Source: Flavobacteriales bacterium UBA7878
GTDB taxonomy: Bacteria > Bacteroidota > Bacteroidia > Flavobacteriales > Schleiferiaceae
Assembly (NCBI GenBank): GCA_002501205.1
Contig: DLRW01000075.1
Coordinates: 74,633 to 138,632 of the forward strand
Length of the DNA stretch: 64,000 nucleotides
Direction: 5' to 3'
The notes under the pieces are model-generated. The model worked only from the letters and a program-made list of their open reading frames with translations, had not been told where the DNA came from and searched no databases. The translations under genes were made by a program, and so were the position numbers. This document shows, in pieces, positions 26,649 to 36,356 of the stretch (position 1 is its first letter; each line of letters opens with the position of its first letter).

Positions 26649-28210
26649 TGAAACTAAGAAGCCTTTTTATTTTAAGCCTTTTGATGAATAGTCTCCTGGC
26701 GCAAGTGGATTATATATCCACCGATTCTTTAAGAATGATCGATTTTAATCCGGATATAAACCCTTTAGTGAATCCCGATACCGGGCAAGCAGGTTTTAAA
26801 TTAGTTTTTTGGGTGCATGGTTTGGCTGGAAATCAGCATTCCTGGGGTCGCGTTCAGGAGGTTACCGAAGTGCAAATAGGTAATCCCATACCAGGTTATC
26901 CGGTTCGTAATGTAGCTGGCTACGCCTTATCCTATCAAGGAGAAGAATATCGGAGAATATTCGGATTAGCGACTTTCGTAAACAATTCCAAGATGGGGAT
27001 ATGGCGAAACAACCCTTTGTATGATACGGTGGCGGTAGCTAAAAATTTTGCCATTGCACATAGTCAGGGGGGGATTGTTTCTCGAGCAATTCGCTATCAA
27101 AATGTAAATGATACTAATGCGGCTGGAGTGCATTTAAGCCCGGCGCATTTTTCACATCTGGCCACCTTTGGTACTCCCAATGGCGGGGCCAATATCATTA
27201 ATACCACCGCAACGGGGGGACCGGTGCAAGCGTGGATTGATGATGGCTGCCGGTTTTTTAGTGCTGGTGTGGTTCAAGATTTCACCAACTCGAAATGGTG
27301 GCTGGGGGCAATAATAACTCCTGCCATGATAAGCAGCTTTACCAATAAAGCTTGTGATGGATTTGATAAATTAGTATTACCCATGTTGGTAAGCTCTATT
27401 CGCAAACCAGTAGGGATGGATTATGCTATGGAAGCCCCTAATTTAAATGAGTTGAAAAGCTTTGCGCAACAGGATGATATGAAGGTAGTTACCTTTTATG
27501 GAGTGGAGCAAGAACCTGTTTTTTGGCGCGTTGTTCATACCATGACCAATACAGCCGATACGGATTCCTCCAATCTCTCCGGCTCTATTTTGGCTACTAA
27601 TCCCTTTGGTTTGGTGAGTGATCAAGAACTACCTGATACTATTAATTATATGTATCATGATTTTGTAGCTCAAAAAAATGCTCAAAACACCATCGCAAGA
27701 AATTATAGGGTATTAGCCGCCCTGCATTTTATGCATCCTACCACTGCATATGGACTAAGTGCGATGGCAAAAAACGCCTCCAATAAGGCTATAATTTATA
27801 ATGGGGCAGCTCATTGGTTAGGGCAGGCCAATATGAATTGGAAAAGGTTTATCGGTGCCAGAAGGGATACCACGATTTTAGAGGGTTATTATTGTGAATG
27901 TTTAATAGATTTAGGTGGTACCCAAGGATATTCCTTTACGCAAACTATCGTTCAAACTCCCCTGGAGTGTAATCCACCCAATGCGGTCAATTGTTTTGTT
28001 TCGCCTAAAGTAAGTCACCAGGTGATAGAAGAACCCAATGATGGGGTAGTAACCGTATCTTCCCAAACAGATTACCCGAATGCTGAAATACCTACCAAAA
28101 TGGAAAATACCAATCATATGCAGGAAAGGAATCATGAACAAACCCGCTTGCGATTAAATGAATTATTTAATGGCGATTGGGGTAATGAATTTAAGCTCGA
28201 TGAAAAGTAA
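26648..28210 (+). CDS. exported alpha/beta hydrolase, lipase-like
   Basis: 520 residues with signal peptide MKLRSLFILSLLMNSLLAQ. An alpha/beta-hydrolase core is visible: oxyanion-loop HG in VFWVHGLAGNQHSW (57-58), nucleophile Ser139 in AIAHSQGGIVSRA, a likely acid Asp in EPNDGVVTVSSQ and a likely catalytic His in NTNHMQERNHEQ near the C-terminus. The order and spacing are those of lipases/esterases of the PGAP1-like type, so a lipid or ester substrate outside the cytoplasm is likely. No T9SS domain is seen. It is the middle gene of a tight three-gene operon. Confidence 0.8.
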   Translation: MKLRSLFILSLLMNSLLAQVDYISTDSLRMIDFNPDINPLVNPDTGQAGFKLVFWVHGLAGNQHSWGRVQEVTEVQIGNPIPGYPVRNVAGYALSYQGEEYRRIFGLATFVNNSKMGIWRNNPLYDTVAVAKNFAIAHSQGGIVSRAIRYQNVNDTNAAGVHLSPAHFSHLATFGTPNGGANIINTTATGGPVQAWIDDGCRFFSAGVVQDFTNSKWWLGAIITPAMISSFTNKACDGFDKLVLPMLVSSIRKPVGMDYAMEAPNLNELKSFAQQDDMKVVTFYGVEQEPVFWRVVHTMTNTADTDSSNLSGSILATNPFGLVSDQELPDTINYMYHDFVAQKNAQNTIARNYRVLAALHFMHPTTAYGLSAMAKNASNKAIIYNGAAHWLGQANMNWKRFIGARRDTTILEGYYCECLIDLGGTQGYSFTQTIVQTPLECNPPNAVNCFVSPKVSHQVIEEPNDGVVTVSSQTDYPNAEIPTKMENTNHMQERNHEQTRLRLNELFNGDWGNEFKLDEK

Positions 28211-29429
28211 AAGAATGTTTATACTCAATAGTTTCTTCCTTGTAGGCATTTTTTTCACCAGCTGTTGTGATAGGGATGAGCCACCAAAACCTCAATCTAA
28301 ACCAGCCTATGAGATTCTATGGCAGCAACCTATTGTGCCGGACCCCGAACTCTATTTTAGTTTGTCAATTAATCCATTTCTCTATAAGGGAATGGTAATC
28401 GTGAGTTCAGAATATACCATGGAGGGGGTAGAGAGTCCCCTGATGTTCTTGGATTCTGCCGATGGCCATATTGTTGACCTTTGGTCGGATTTTATTGATG
28501 GCGCGGTCCCTTATATAAATGAAAGTGCCAGTTCGGAAGGTGAATTTTTAGTTCTTAATACTCAAAGATCGGTGGACTGTGTGAACCTGGAGACTCGCAG
28601 CCGGCAATGGGCTTCTTTAATTTCTCGCAATCACCCCTATAACTATATTTATAAAGGTTATGTCTATACAACTATACAGTATAATGGTGATGATGGCGCG
28701 GCGGTATTGCGCAGCCCCTTGGATCATGAAGATTGGCAGACGGTCTATCCCTTTACTCGGACCGATGAGTATGTCCCCTTTTTCTCCGCTTTGGGATTTG
28801 GTGAAACAGAGGATGGCCATGATATTGTGGTTTGGAAAAATCGCAGTAGTTATACCAATAAGAATCAAACCGACATTTTTGCCTATGATCTCACCGCCGA
28901 TTCCTTATTGTGGCGAAACCGCGATTTTAATGTATTTGGCGGCATATTACCCCTGCAGGTAGATAATCAAAGAGTTTACGGAGCGGTGGAACGCAGGGTC
29001 TTTTGCCTTGATTTAATGACCGGAGATTCGATATGGACTAATGATTTTAGTGGGATTATCGCCAAACCCCGGTTTAGCAACTTTGACCAGGGGATGATGT
29101 ACCTATCGGATTATAAGGTTTATTTAAAGGGGGGAGGACCGGAGTTGGTCATCTTACACAAAAGTGATGGAAGTCTGTTTAGGACTAATGATGAATTACC
29201 CGATGGTATTGAAGACCGGGTGACCTATTTTGAAGGCAAATTGTTTATGTCTACCCAAGAATTGGTGATTGTAGACCTGCTTACAGGTGACCTTTTAAAT
29301 GATCCCAATGCCATGCTTAGGACTTTTGGAAATATATACAGCAAAATAGTGATCGACCCTGATCGACGGGTAATGTATTTCCATAATGGGAGAACCTTGT
29401 TCTGCGTGAAAATACCGGAGGATTTGTGA
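28200..29429 (+). CDS. lipoprotein with PQQ-like beta-propeller
   Basis: Start at ATG 28200 is preferred because it gives a lipoprotein signal (MKSKRMFILNSFFLVGIFFT, then SCC); an upstream in-frame ATG at 28158 and ATG 28215 are alternatives. About 409 residues. Repeated strands such as LVLNTQRSVDCVNLETRSRQ, FAYDLTADSLLWRNRD and VFCLDLMTGDSIWTNDF are typical PQQ/BamB-like propeller blades. BamB-type propellers serve as scaffolds; no PQQ-dependent active site is evident. It overlaps the hydrolase gene by 11 bp. Confidence 0.82.
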   Translation: MKSKRMFILNSFFLVGIFFTSCCDRDEPPKPQSKPAYEILWQQPIVPDPELYFSLSINPFLYKGMVIVSSEYTMEGVESPLMFLDSADGHIVDLWSDFIDGAVPYINESASSEGEFLVLNTQRSVDCVNLETRSRQWASLISRNHPYNYIYKGYVYTTIQYNGDDGAAVLRSPLDHEDWQTVYPFTRTDEYVPFFSALGFGETEDGHDIVVWKNRSSYTNKNQTDIFAYDLTADSLLWRNRDFNVFGGILPLQVDNQRVYGAVERRVFCLDLMTGDSIWTNDFSGIIAKPRFSNFDQGMMYLSDYKVYLKGGGPELVILHKSDGSLFRTNDELPDGIEDRVTYFEGKLFMSTQELVIVDLLTGDLLNDPNAMLRTFGNIYSKIVIDPDRRVMYFHNGRTLFCVKIPEDL

Positions 29430-29970
29430 GAAGAGCTAGTGAGCTAGTGGGAGACGATAGTATATAGACTATAGACGGTAGATTTGATTGAAATGGTAGC
29501 TGGTCCTTAGTCGTTGGTAGTTTGTTTGATGCGATAGATTTGATTGGAGTCAAGGAAATAGGATTGGTCTTTCAAATTTTGGTGCCGTGGGTTTAACCGC
29601 ACCCGCCTGCCGATAGGTAGGAAGAAGCAAAGGGGCACCTGCCTGCCGTCAGGCGGGTAGCGCAGCGGGCGGTGAATCTAACCGCAAAGACGCGAAGAAG
29701 CACCTGCCTGCCGGTAGGCGGGAAGGTTCGCAAAGCATCTCCTTAGACCTCTGTGCACCTCCGCGTCCTTTGTGCCTCTAGCGAAGCGGGCGGTGAAGTA
29801 AGCAGCGAAGCGGGTGGTGGGGCTAACCGCAAAGAAGCAAAGGGGCTCCTGCCTGCCGGTAGACGGGAAGTTTCGCAAAGCGTCTCCCTGATAGCCGATA
29901 GGCCTCTGTGTAACTCTGCGCGCTCTGTTTCTCGAGCGAAGCGGGCGGTGAAGTAAGCAGCGAAGCGGTA
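29430..29970 (+). repeat. modular intergenic repeat, copy B
   Basis: About 540 bp without a gene, in the same orientation as copy A. It contains the shared 44-bp block (29679-29722) and 57-bp block (29895-29951), plus extra internal copies of the modules: the GC-rich 22-bp palindrome occurs at 29600, 29636, 29701 and 29846, and AGCGAAGCGGGCGGTGAAGTA-like segments appear three times. Copy B is therefore an expanded version of copy A. Short frames on both strands are products of the repeat. Confidence 0.85.
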
Positions 29971-29982
29971 AAAACCACAAAC

Positions 29983-30012
29983 AAAAAAAGCCCCCTTATC
30001 CAGGAGGCTTTC
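29983..30012 (-). terminator. metK terminator
   Basis: On the minus strand, AGCCTCCTGGATAAGGGGGCT forms a stem-loop followed by seven T residues, 22 bp after the metK stop. Confidence 0.85.
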
Positions 30013-30033
30013 TCATAGTATCACAATTCAGTC

Positions 30034-31326
30034 TTAGAGACCGAAGGCTTGTTTTACATCCGCTACCCGGTCCAGTTTTTCCCAGGTAAAGAGTTCTACT
30101 TCCATTTCCTTGCTTTCGGTGCCAATTCCATCCGGACGTTCGAAAGTAACTTTCACGGTTTCATTCTTTCGACCCATATGTCCATAGGCAGCAGAGGCAG
30201 AATAGATAGGATTACGCAGCTTCAGGTTTTTCTCGATCAAACCTGGACGCAGGTCAAAGAGTTCAATCACCTTAGCGGCAATCTGACCGTCATTAAGGTC
30301 AACATTAGCACTGCCGTAGGTGTCTACAAATACCCCCATTGGCTCTACTACACCAATGGCGTAGGATACCTGCACTAAAATTTGATCGGCCACACCAGCG
30401 GCTACCAGGTTCTTGGCGATATGACGCGCAGCATAAGCAGCACTGCGGTCTACCTTACTAGGGTCTTTCCCGCTAAAAGCACCACCACCGTGGGCCCCCT
30501 TACCACCGTAGGTGTCTACGATAATCTTCCGTCCGGTAAGACCAGCATCCCCGTGAGGTCCGCCAATTACGAATTTACCGGTAGGGTTAATATGGTATTT
30601 AATATCCTCACCAAACAAAGCTTGCAATTCGGGGCTAAGCTGCGCTTTTACTTTAGGAATAAGGATAGAGATAATGTCTTCACGAATTTTATTTAGCATT
30701 TGGATGTCGGCATCCTCCTGATTTAAGCCATTACCTGCTTTTACGAAATCATCGTGTTGGGTAGAAACCACAATGGCATCAATGCGCTGAGGTTTATGAT
30801 CGTCATCGTACTCGATGGTTACCTGGGCTTTCGCATCCGGACGGAGGTAAGCGATTTCACTTCCATCACGACGAAGGTCAGCGAGGGTTTGTAAAATGCG
30901 ATGACTTAAATCCAAAGCCAAAGGCATGTAATTTTCGGTTTCGTTAGTGGCGTAACCGAACATCATTCCTTGGTCACCCGCACCTTGCTCTTCAATATTA
31001 CCACGGTCAACCCCTTGGTTAATATCTTGGCTTTGCTCGTGAATAGCTGAAAGGATACCGCAAGAGTTACCCTCGAACATGTATTCGCTTTTGGTGTAAC
31101 CAATTTTGTTGATCACATTACGAGCAATCTGCTGGAGGTCGAGATAAGTTTGAGATTTTACCTCACCTGCCAAAACAACCTGGCCGGTGGTAACCAAAGT
31201 TTCACAAGCTACTTTAGAGTTTGGATCAAAGGCTAAGAAATGATCTAGAATCGAATCAGAAATCTGATCGGCAATTTTATCGGGATGTCCTTCAGAAACG
31301 GACTCTGAGGTGAATAAGTAAGACAT
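30034..31326 (-). CDS. metK: S-adenosylmethionine synthetase
   Basis: MetK makes S-adenosylmethionine from methionine and ATP in the cytoplasm. The 430-residue protein contains [15 protein letters not shown] near the N-terminus, the [12 protein letters not shown] hexapeptide region and the P-loop-like [19 protein letters not shown]. It is somewhat longer than the enterobacterial enzyme (384), as usual in this phylum. It lies divergent from the lipoprotein and metH-metF genes, placing SAM production next to methionine regeneration. The 118-nt leader between the -7 box and the ATG is unusually long (see findings). Confidence 0.97.
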   Translation of the reverse strand: MSYLFTSESVSEGHPDKIADQISDSILDHFLAFDPNSKVACETLVTTGQVVLAGEVKSQTYLDLQQIARNVINKIGYTKSEYMFEGNSCGILSAIHEQSQDINQGVDRGNIEEQGAGDQGMMFGYATNETENYMPLALDLSHRILQTLADLRRDGSEIAYLRPDAKAQVTIEYDDDHKPQRIDAIVVSTQHDDFVKAGNGLNQEDADIQMLNKIREDIISILIPKVKAQLSPELQALFGEDIKYHINPTGKFVIGGPHGDAGLTGRKIIVDTYGGKGAHGGGAFSGKDPSKVDRSAAYAARHIAKNLVAAGVADQILVQVSYAIGVVEPMGVFVDTYGSANVDLNDGQIAAKVIELFDLRPGLIEKNLKLRNPIYSASAAYGHMGRKNETVKVTFERPDGIGTESKEMEVELFTWEKLDRVADVKQAFGL

Positions 31327-31443
31327 ATGCTTCTTTAAAAAGGTTAGAAGAGCAGAGATTAAAGAAGGCTATTGCTTAAAACTTAAACTGTTTTAGCATT
31401 TTTTAAGGTGGTCGCAATCAGCCAAATTTCTCCACTAAGGCGG

Positions 31444-31451
31444 CAAATGTA
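31444..31451 (-). promoter_or_regulatory. -7 promoter element of metK
   Basis: Reads TACATTTG on the minus strand, 118 bp before the ATG, implying a leader of about 110 nt. No clear -33 TTG at the standard distance. Confidence 0.5.
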
Positions 31452-31537
31452 GAAAATTTTCTTCCTGATTTAGGATGCGCATTTCAATTTTCATGGCATC
31501 GACTTTGCAAGCATCATTTTAGCTAAAACCCCCGGCT

Positions 31538-32509
31538 ATGCGATCTCTGTTCAGCCCTATTTTATTTCTACTGATCAGTCTTCTTGGAGGTGCCTGTCGC
31601 AATTACCAAGCAACGCTGGCGCCTCCAGCTAATGCCCTGGTAAGCCCACCTTATCCCTCAGCAGAGAAGATTTTCAATTTAGGCGAATCTCCAGAGCAGG
31701 CGATCGTAGTAGGTGATCGAGAACGCTATCAATCGAAAGAAGCACCTTGGTCGGAATTAAAACGTCGGATAGGGAGGCGTAATTACGATGGACTGATAGT
31801 TATGGATCATCATATCATCCAAACTGAGGAAACCAAGGATGCTGGCCCTAATGTTCTGGATGTAATTCTTCTGGTAACCGATACCAGCTATGTTTATGAG
31901 CCGAACTACAAGACCTATACCTACGAAAAGCATGAATTGGAATACCTGCCATTTATCTACCTGAACCGAATGGAGGAACGGGATTATTTGGATTGGCTTG
32001 AGGTCGAAGTAGAAGACACATCCGGCGAAAGCCGAAACTTCGAAATCCATTTTAACTGGCAAGGGCAAATTGATAGTGTACCTTATCTAAAGCTGGAAGA
32101 TCAATTAGCTTTATTGGTGCAGCCCTGGTTTTTTTTGGAACAGATGGGGGAGGCTTGGTTGGAAGATCTAAGTCAGAACTGGTTAAATATGCCCTATCGT
32201 CGCTATAAGGGTCCATTTGGACTTATTCAATATTCACCAATGGACTATGGACAACAATATCGATTCTGGATCGGTAACTCGCACTGGGATTTACGTTTGG
32301 CGCAGAACACGAAGGGACGATGGCAGATTCAGTCTATTAAAAGTGGAAAGAAGTGGGTGTCTGTTGTACAAACCGATTTTTTGGATCGAACATTAAGGCA
32401 AGAATGGCAAGGACCTAATGGTACGACCTACCGCTATCGTTATCATTATAAAAAGGCGCGTCAAATACCTCAGGATTGGATCATTCGTCCTAAAGACTTG
32501 CAACAGTAA
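31538..32509 (+). CDS. uncharacterised lipoprotein
   Basis: 323 residues beginning with a lipoprotein signal (MRSLFSPILFLLISLLGGAC, lipobox Cys20). The mature part is rich in Trp, Tyr and Asp, with no domain I can name; the C-terminal half (QQYRFWIGNSHWDLRLA, TTYRYRYHYKKARQIPQDW) looks like antiparallel strands of a lipid- or lipoprotein-binding fold, which is only an impression. Its stop codon lies 11 bp before the metH -7 element, and the metH -33 TTG lies inside its last codons. Confidence 0.75.
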   Translation: MRSLFSPILFLLISLLGGACRNYQATLAPPANALVSPPYPSAEKIFNLGESPEQAIVVGDRERYQSKEAPWSELKRRIGRRNYDGLIVMDHHIIQTEETKDAGPNVLDVILLVTDTSYVYEPNYKTYTYEKHELEYLPFIYLNRMEERDYLDWLEVEVEDTSGESRNFEIHFNWQGQIDSVPYLKLEDQLALLVQPWFFLEQMGEAWLEDLSQNWLNMPYRRYKGPFGLIQYSPMDYGQQYRFWIGNSHWDLRLAQNTKGRWQIQSIKSGKKWVSVVQTDFLDRTLRQEWQGPNGTTYRYRYHYKKARQIPQDWIIRPKDLQQ

Positions 32510-32528
32510 ATTCTGGCGATTACATTTG
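32498..32528 (+). promoter_or_regulatory. promoter of metH-metF
   Basis: TTG at 32498-32500, a 20-bp spacer and TACATTTG at 32521-32528 match TTG-N17-23-TAnnTTTG. Transcription would start around 32534-32536, exactly at the first base-paired helix of the riboswitch. Confidence 0.75.
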
Positions 32529-32535
32529 CCTCATA

Positions 32536-32640
32536 CTTATCCAGAAAGACGGAGGGATTGGGCCCTGTGATGTCTTAGCAACCCCTTAGGGCGGGTGCTA
32601 CTTCCCACCTCGGCAAATTGTAGAGGAAAGATGAGAGGCG
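32536..32640 (+). ncRNA. SAM-I (S-box) riboswitch upstream of metH
   Basis: P1 pairs CTTATC (32536-32541) with GATGAG (32630-32635). Between them lie the conserved core strings CGGAGGGATTGGGCCC, the internal TGATGTCTTAGCAACC and GGTGCTACTTCC, which is the SAM-I order. The aptamer binds S-adenosylmethionine and normally represses methionine genes when SAM is high. The 60 nt between aptamer and ATG contain no strong T-run terminator, so control may act on translation or through a weak structure. Confidence 0.93.
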
Positions 32641-32700
32641 TTTCTAAACAAACAATTCCACAACATTCGGGCTTTCGGGATAGGTGATAGTAAAAGAACT

Positions 32701-33708
32701 ATGACCAAAGACGATATTTTTAAAATTCTGGAAGAACGCATTTTAGTGCTGGATGGAGCCATGGGAACCATGATTCAAAGGCATAAATTGCAAGAAGCAG
32801 ATTACCGTGGCGAGCGCTTTAAGGACTATATTTATGATTTGAAGGGGAATAATGATCTGCTCAGTCTTAGCCAGCCAACCATCATCAAAGAAATACACCG
32901 AGCTTATCTAGCGGCAGGCGCTGATATTATTGAAACCAATACCTTCAATAGTACGCGTGTTTCGATGGCTGATTACCATATGGAAGATCTGGTGCCGGAA
33001 ATTAATGAGGCCGCGGCAAGATTAGCCAGGGAGGCTGCAGATGAGTTTACTGCCAAGGAACCGCATAAACCGCGCTTGGTAGCCGGATCCATGGGCCCTA
33101 CCAATAAAACCACCAGCTTAAGTCCGGATGTGAATAATCCTGGATTTAGAGCGATTGACTTTGATACCTTGGCTCGTGATTATCGTGAACAGGCCGAGGC
33201 CTTAATTCGCGGTGGGGTGGATATTTTATTGGTGGAAACCGTCTTTGATACCCTTAATGCCAAGGCCGCCCTCTTTGCTTTGGAGGAACTCTTTGAAGAT
33301 TTGGCTAAGGAATATCCGATAATGGTTTCCGGGACGATTACCGATGCATCGGGACGAACTTTATCAGGCCAAACCACCGAGGCTTTTTTAACCAGCTTGA
33401 GTCATGTTCCCTTGATGTCTATAGGTCTGAATTGCGCTTTAGGCGCAGATCAATTGCGGCCCTATGTCCAAATTTTGGATCGTAATTCACCCTTCCCGGT
33501 TTCGGCGCATCCCAATGCAGGCTTGCCTAATGCCTTTGGAGAATACGATCAGGGGCCCGAAGAAATGAAGGCCTTGCTGCAAGTGTATTTGGAACAGAAT
33601 TTACTCAATGTGGTGGGTGGATGTTGCGGTACTAACCCGGAGCATATTCAGGCGATTGCTGAATTGGTAAAGAATTTCGAACCCCGAAAAATTCAGCATC
33701 AGCTATGA
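32701..33708 (+). CDS. metH: methionine synthase, homocysteine-binding subunit (split MetH)
   Basis: 335 residues equal to the N-terminal homocysteine S-methyltransferase module of B12-dependent methionine synthase. It begins [17 protein letters not shown] and carries the zinc ligands Cys245 ([10 protein letters not shown]) and Cys308/Cys309 (VGGCCGTNP). The remaining modules are encoded by the next gene, whose ATG overlaps this stop (ATGA). The split form is common in Bacteroidota, so the break is not a sequencing frameshift: each part has its own start, stop and complete domain. It is under SAM-I riboswitch control. Confidence 0.95.
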   Translation: MTKDDIFKILEERILVLDGAMGTMIQRHKLQEADYRGERFKDYIYDLKGNNDLLSLSQPTIIKEIHRAYLAAGADIIETNTFNSTRVSMADYHMEDLVPEINEAAARLAREAADEFTAKEPHKPRLVAGSMGPTNKTTSLSPDVNNPGFRAIDFDTLARDYREQAEALIRGGVDILLVETVFDTLNAKAALFALEELFEDLAKEYPIMVSGTITDASGRTLSGQTTEAFLTSLSHVPLMSIGLNCALGADQLRPYVQILDRNSPFPVSAHPNAGLPNAFGEYDQGPEEMKALLQVYLEQNLLNVVGGCCGTNPEHIQAIAELVKNFEPRKIQHQL

Positions 33709-36356
33709 GGTTATCAGGATTAGAACCTTTATCGATATCGCCAGCCTCCAATTTTGTGAATGTTGGAGAACGGACCAATGTAACTGGTTCGCGAAAATTC
33801 TTGCGACTTATTAAGGAAGATCTTTATGATGAAGCCCTGGAAGTGGCTCGGGATCAGGTAGAGGGCGGGGCGCAGATTTTGGATGTTAATATGGATGAAG
33901 GCATGCTTGATGGCAAGGAGGCCATGGTGAAGTTTCTTCATCTCATAGCGGCAGAGCCAGACATTGCCCGGATTCCCATTATGATTGATTCCTCAAAATG
34001 GGAGATCATTGAGGCCGGCTTAAAATGTGTACAAGGCAAGTCTGTCGTAAACTCCATCAGTCTAAAAGGCGGGGAAGCGGAGTTTATTCGCCAGGCTAAA
34101 TTGGTGCGGCGTTATGGGGCCGCAGTAATTGTAATGGCATTTGATGAAAAAGGTCAGGCCGATACCTATGAACGTCGCATTGAAATTTGTGAGCGCTCAT
34201 ACCGCATATTAGTAGATCAGGTGAAGTTCCCAGCGGAGGATATCATTTTCGACCCTAATATTTTCCCGGTAGCAACCGGCATTGAGGAACATCGAAAAAA
34301 CGCATTGGATTTCTTCCAGGCCACTCGATGGATTAAAGAGAATCTTCCCGGTGCCAAGGTTAGCGGCGGGGTAAGTAATGTTTCTTTCAGCTTTCGCGGA
34401 AATCAATTGGTACGAGAGGCCATGCATGCAGCCTTTCTTTACCATGGTATACAGCATGGAATGGACATGGGTATTGTAAACCCCAGTATGTTGGAGGTAT
34501 ATGAAGAGGTGCCCAAGGATCTTATGGAAAGGGTGGAGGATGTATTGCTCGATCGCCGGGATGATGCCACGGAACGATTGCTGGATTTTGCCGAAACTGT
34601 AAAAGGCGAAGCACGCAGCAAGGAAAAGGATTTAGCTTGGCGCGATGCTCCAGTATCCAAACGGATTGAGCATGCCCTGGTAAAAGGGATTGTTGATTTT
34701 ATTGAAGCGGATGTAGAAGAAGCGCGTCCCAATTTCGATCGGGTTTTGGGCTTAATCGAAGGCCCTTTAATGGATGGGATGAATGTGGTTGGTGATCTTT
34801 TCGGATCAGGAAAGATGTTCCTGCCACAGGTGGTGAAGTCGGCACGAGTAATGAAAAAAGCTGTGGCTTATCTCGAGCCTTATTTGGAAGCGGAGAAAGC
34901 AGCGAATGCGGATCAGTCAAAGCGTGGTAAAATCTTAATGGCCACGGTAAAGGGCGATGTGCATGATATCGGAAAGAACATTGTAGGGGTGGTTTTAGCC
35001 TGTAATAATTTTGATATCATAGATCTTGGCGTAATGGTACCCCTGCAAGAGATTATCGAAAAGGCCAAAGCTGAAGAAGTAGATTTAATCGGGCTAAGCG
35101 GATTGATTACCCCTTCTTTGGATGAGATGATTGAGGTGGCCAAGGAGATGGAACGCCAGTCTTTGGATATTCCCTTGATGATTGGCGGAGCTACCACTTC
35201 TCGTGCACATACCGCGGTGAAGATTGTACCCGAATATTCCAATATTGTAGTGCATGTAAATGATGCCAGTCGCAGTGTGCCCATTGCGCAAAGCCTAACT
35301 CAAAAAGCCAGCAGAGAAGCGCTGGGTGCTCAGTTGAAAGCCGAGTACGCCAAAGTTCGTGAAGGCTATTTGAATCGCGCTAAGGAGCGTAATTTATTAA
35401 GTCTGGAAGAGGCCAGAGCTAATCATCTTAAACTGGAATTTAGTCCGGATACTATTCACAAACCAGCTCAATTAGGTCGACAAGCAGCCTTGACTTTTGA
35501 TTTGGCAGTACTGCGGGAGTATATTGATTGGACCCCATTTTTTCAGACCTGGCAATTGCACGGGAAATATCCTCGAATTTTGGAAGATGAGCTGGTAGGT
35601 GCCGAAGCGCAAAAGCTCTTTGATGATGCTCAGACCATGTTGGATCAGATCATCAGCGAAAGCTGGATTGAAGCCAAAGGCGTTTTTGGGATTTGGGAAG
35701 CACAGCGCAAAGGGGCCGATGACATTCAATTGTATGAGAATGGAAAGGAGAAAGCGCTGCTGCTCAGCCTGCGTCAGCAAAGTCAAAAAGCCAAGGGGGC
35801 GCCTAATATGGCTTTGGCCGATTTTGTGGCGGCCGAACAATCTGACTATGTGGGTGCCTTTGCGGTTTGCGCTGGCCTGGGCATTGAAAGTAAGCTGGCC
35901 GAATTCAAGGCCAATCACGATGATTACTCGTCCATCTTATTAAAAGCTTTAGCAGATCGCTTGGCTGAAGCAGCAGCTGAGTATATGCATCGTGAAGTGC
36001 GAATAAAGCATTGGGGCTATGCTAAGGATGAAGCCTTAAATAATGATGAATTAATTGCCGAGAAATATCAAGGCATTCGCCCGGCGCCAGGCTATCCCGC
36101 TTGTCCGGATCACTTAGAGAAAAACACCCTCTTCGAAATTTTAGAAGCCGAAGAAATAGGCATGAGCTTAACCGAGAGTTTGGCTATGAATCCGGCGGCC
36201 AGTGTATCGGGCTATTATTTTGCCCATCCTGAAGCCCGCTATTTTGGTTTAGGGAAGCTTGATCAGGATCAGGTGGCGGATTATGCCCAAAGAAGAGGAA
36301 TTAGCCAGGAGGAAGCCGAAAAATGGCTGCGTCCAAATTTGAATTATAACTTATGA
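33705..36356 (+). CDS. metH: methionine synthase, folate/B12/reactivation subunit (split MetH)
   Basis: 883 residues holding the other three modules: pterin-binding domain (about 10-280, [18 protein letters not shown]), cobalamin cap and binding domain (about 330-560) with the base-off ligand His420 in DVHDIGKN, and the C-terminal SAM-binding reactivation domain (about 600-880) with [12 protein letters not shown]. With the upstream subunit it transfers methyl from 5-methyl-tetrahydrofolate to homocysteine through cobalamin. It overlaps the genes on both sides by 4 bp. Confidence 0.96.
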   Translation: MRLSGLEPLSISPASNFVNVGERTNVTGSRKFLRLIKEDLYDEALEVARDQVEGGAQILDVNMDEGMLDGKEAMVKFLHLIAAEPDIARIPIMIDSSKWEIIEAGLKCVQGKSVVNSISLKGGEAEFIRQAKLVRRYGAAVIVMAFDEKGQADTYERRIEICERSYRILVDQVKFPAEDIIFDPNIFPVATGIEEHRKNALDFFQATRWIKENLPGAKVSGGVSNVSFSFRGNQLVREAMHAAFLYHGIQHGMDMGIVNPSMLEVYEEVPKDLMERVEDVLLDRRDDATERLLDFAETVKGEARSKEKDLAWRDAPVSKRIEHALVKGIVDFIEADVEEARPNFDRVLGLIEGPLMDGMNVVGDLFGSGKMFLPQVVKSARVMKKAVAYLEPYLEAEKAANADQSKRGKILMATVKGDVHDIGKNIVGVVLACNNFDIIDLGVMVPLQEIIEKAKAEEVDLIGLSGLITPSLDEMIEVAKEMERQSLDIPLMIGGATTSRAHTAVKIVPEYSNIVVHVNDASRSVPIAQSLTQKASREALGAQLKAEYAKVREGYLNRAKERNLLSLEEARANHLKLEFSPDTIHKPAQLGRQAALTFDLAVLREYIDWTPFFQTWQLHGKYPRILEDELVGAEAQKLFDDAQTMLDQIISESWIEAKGVFGIWEAQRKGADDIQLYENGKEKALLLSLRQQSQKAKGAPNMALADFVAAEQSDYVGAFAVCAGLGIESKLAEFKANHDDYSSILLKALADRLAEAAAEYMHREVRIKHWGYAKDEALNNDELIAEKYQGIRPAPGYPACPDHLEKNTLFEILEAEEIGMSLTESLAMNPAASVSGYYFAHPEARYFGLGKLDQDQVADYAQRRGISQEEAEKWLRPNLNYNL

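Noticed and set aside
23942..29970. Integrative element with its own integrase
   Set aside because: No integrase, transposase or relaxase gene lies in the segment; only passive repeat-mediated change can be argued.
31327..31451. SAM-I riboswitch upstream of metK
   Set aside because: The core strings seen before metH (GGAGGGATTGGGCCC, GCAACC, GGTGCTA) are absent from the minus-strand leader.
32701..36356. Frameshift splitting a single metH gene
   Set aside because: Both parts have complete domains, own start and stop codons and a standard ATGA overlap; split MetH is known in Bacteroidota.
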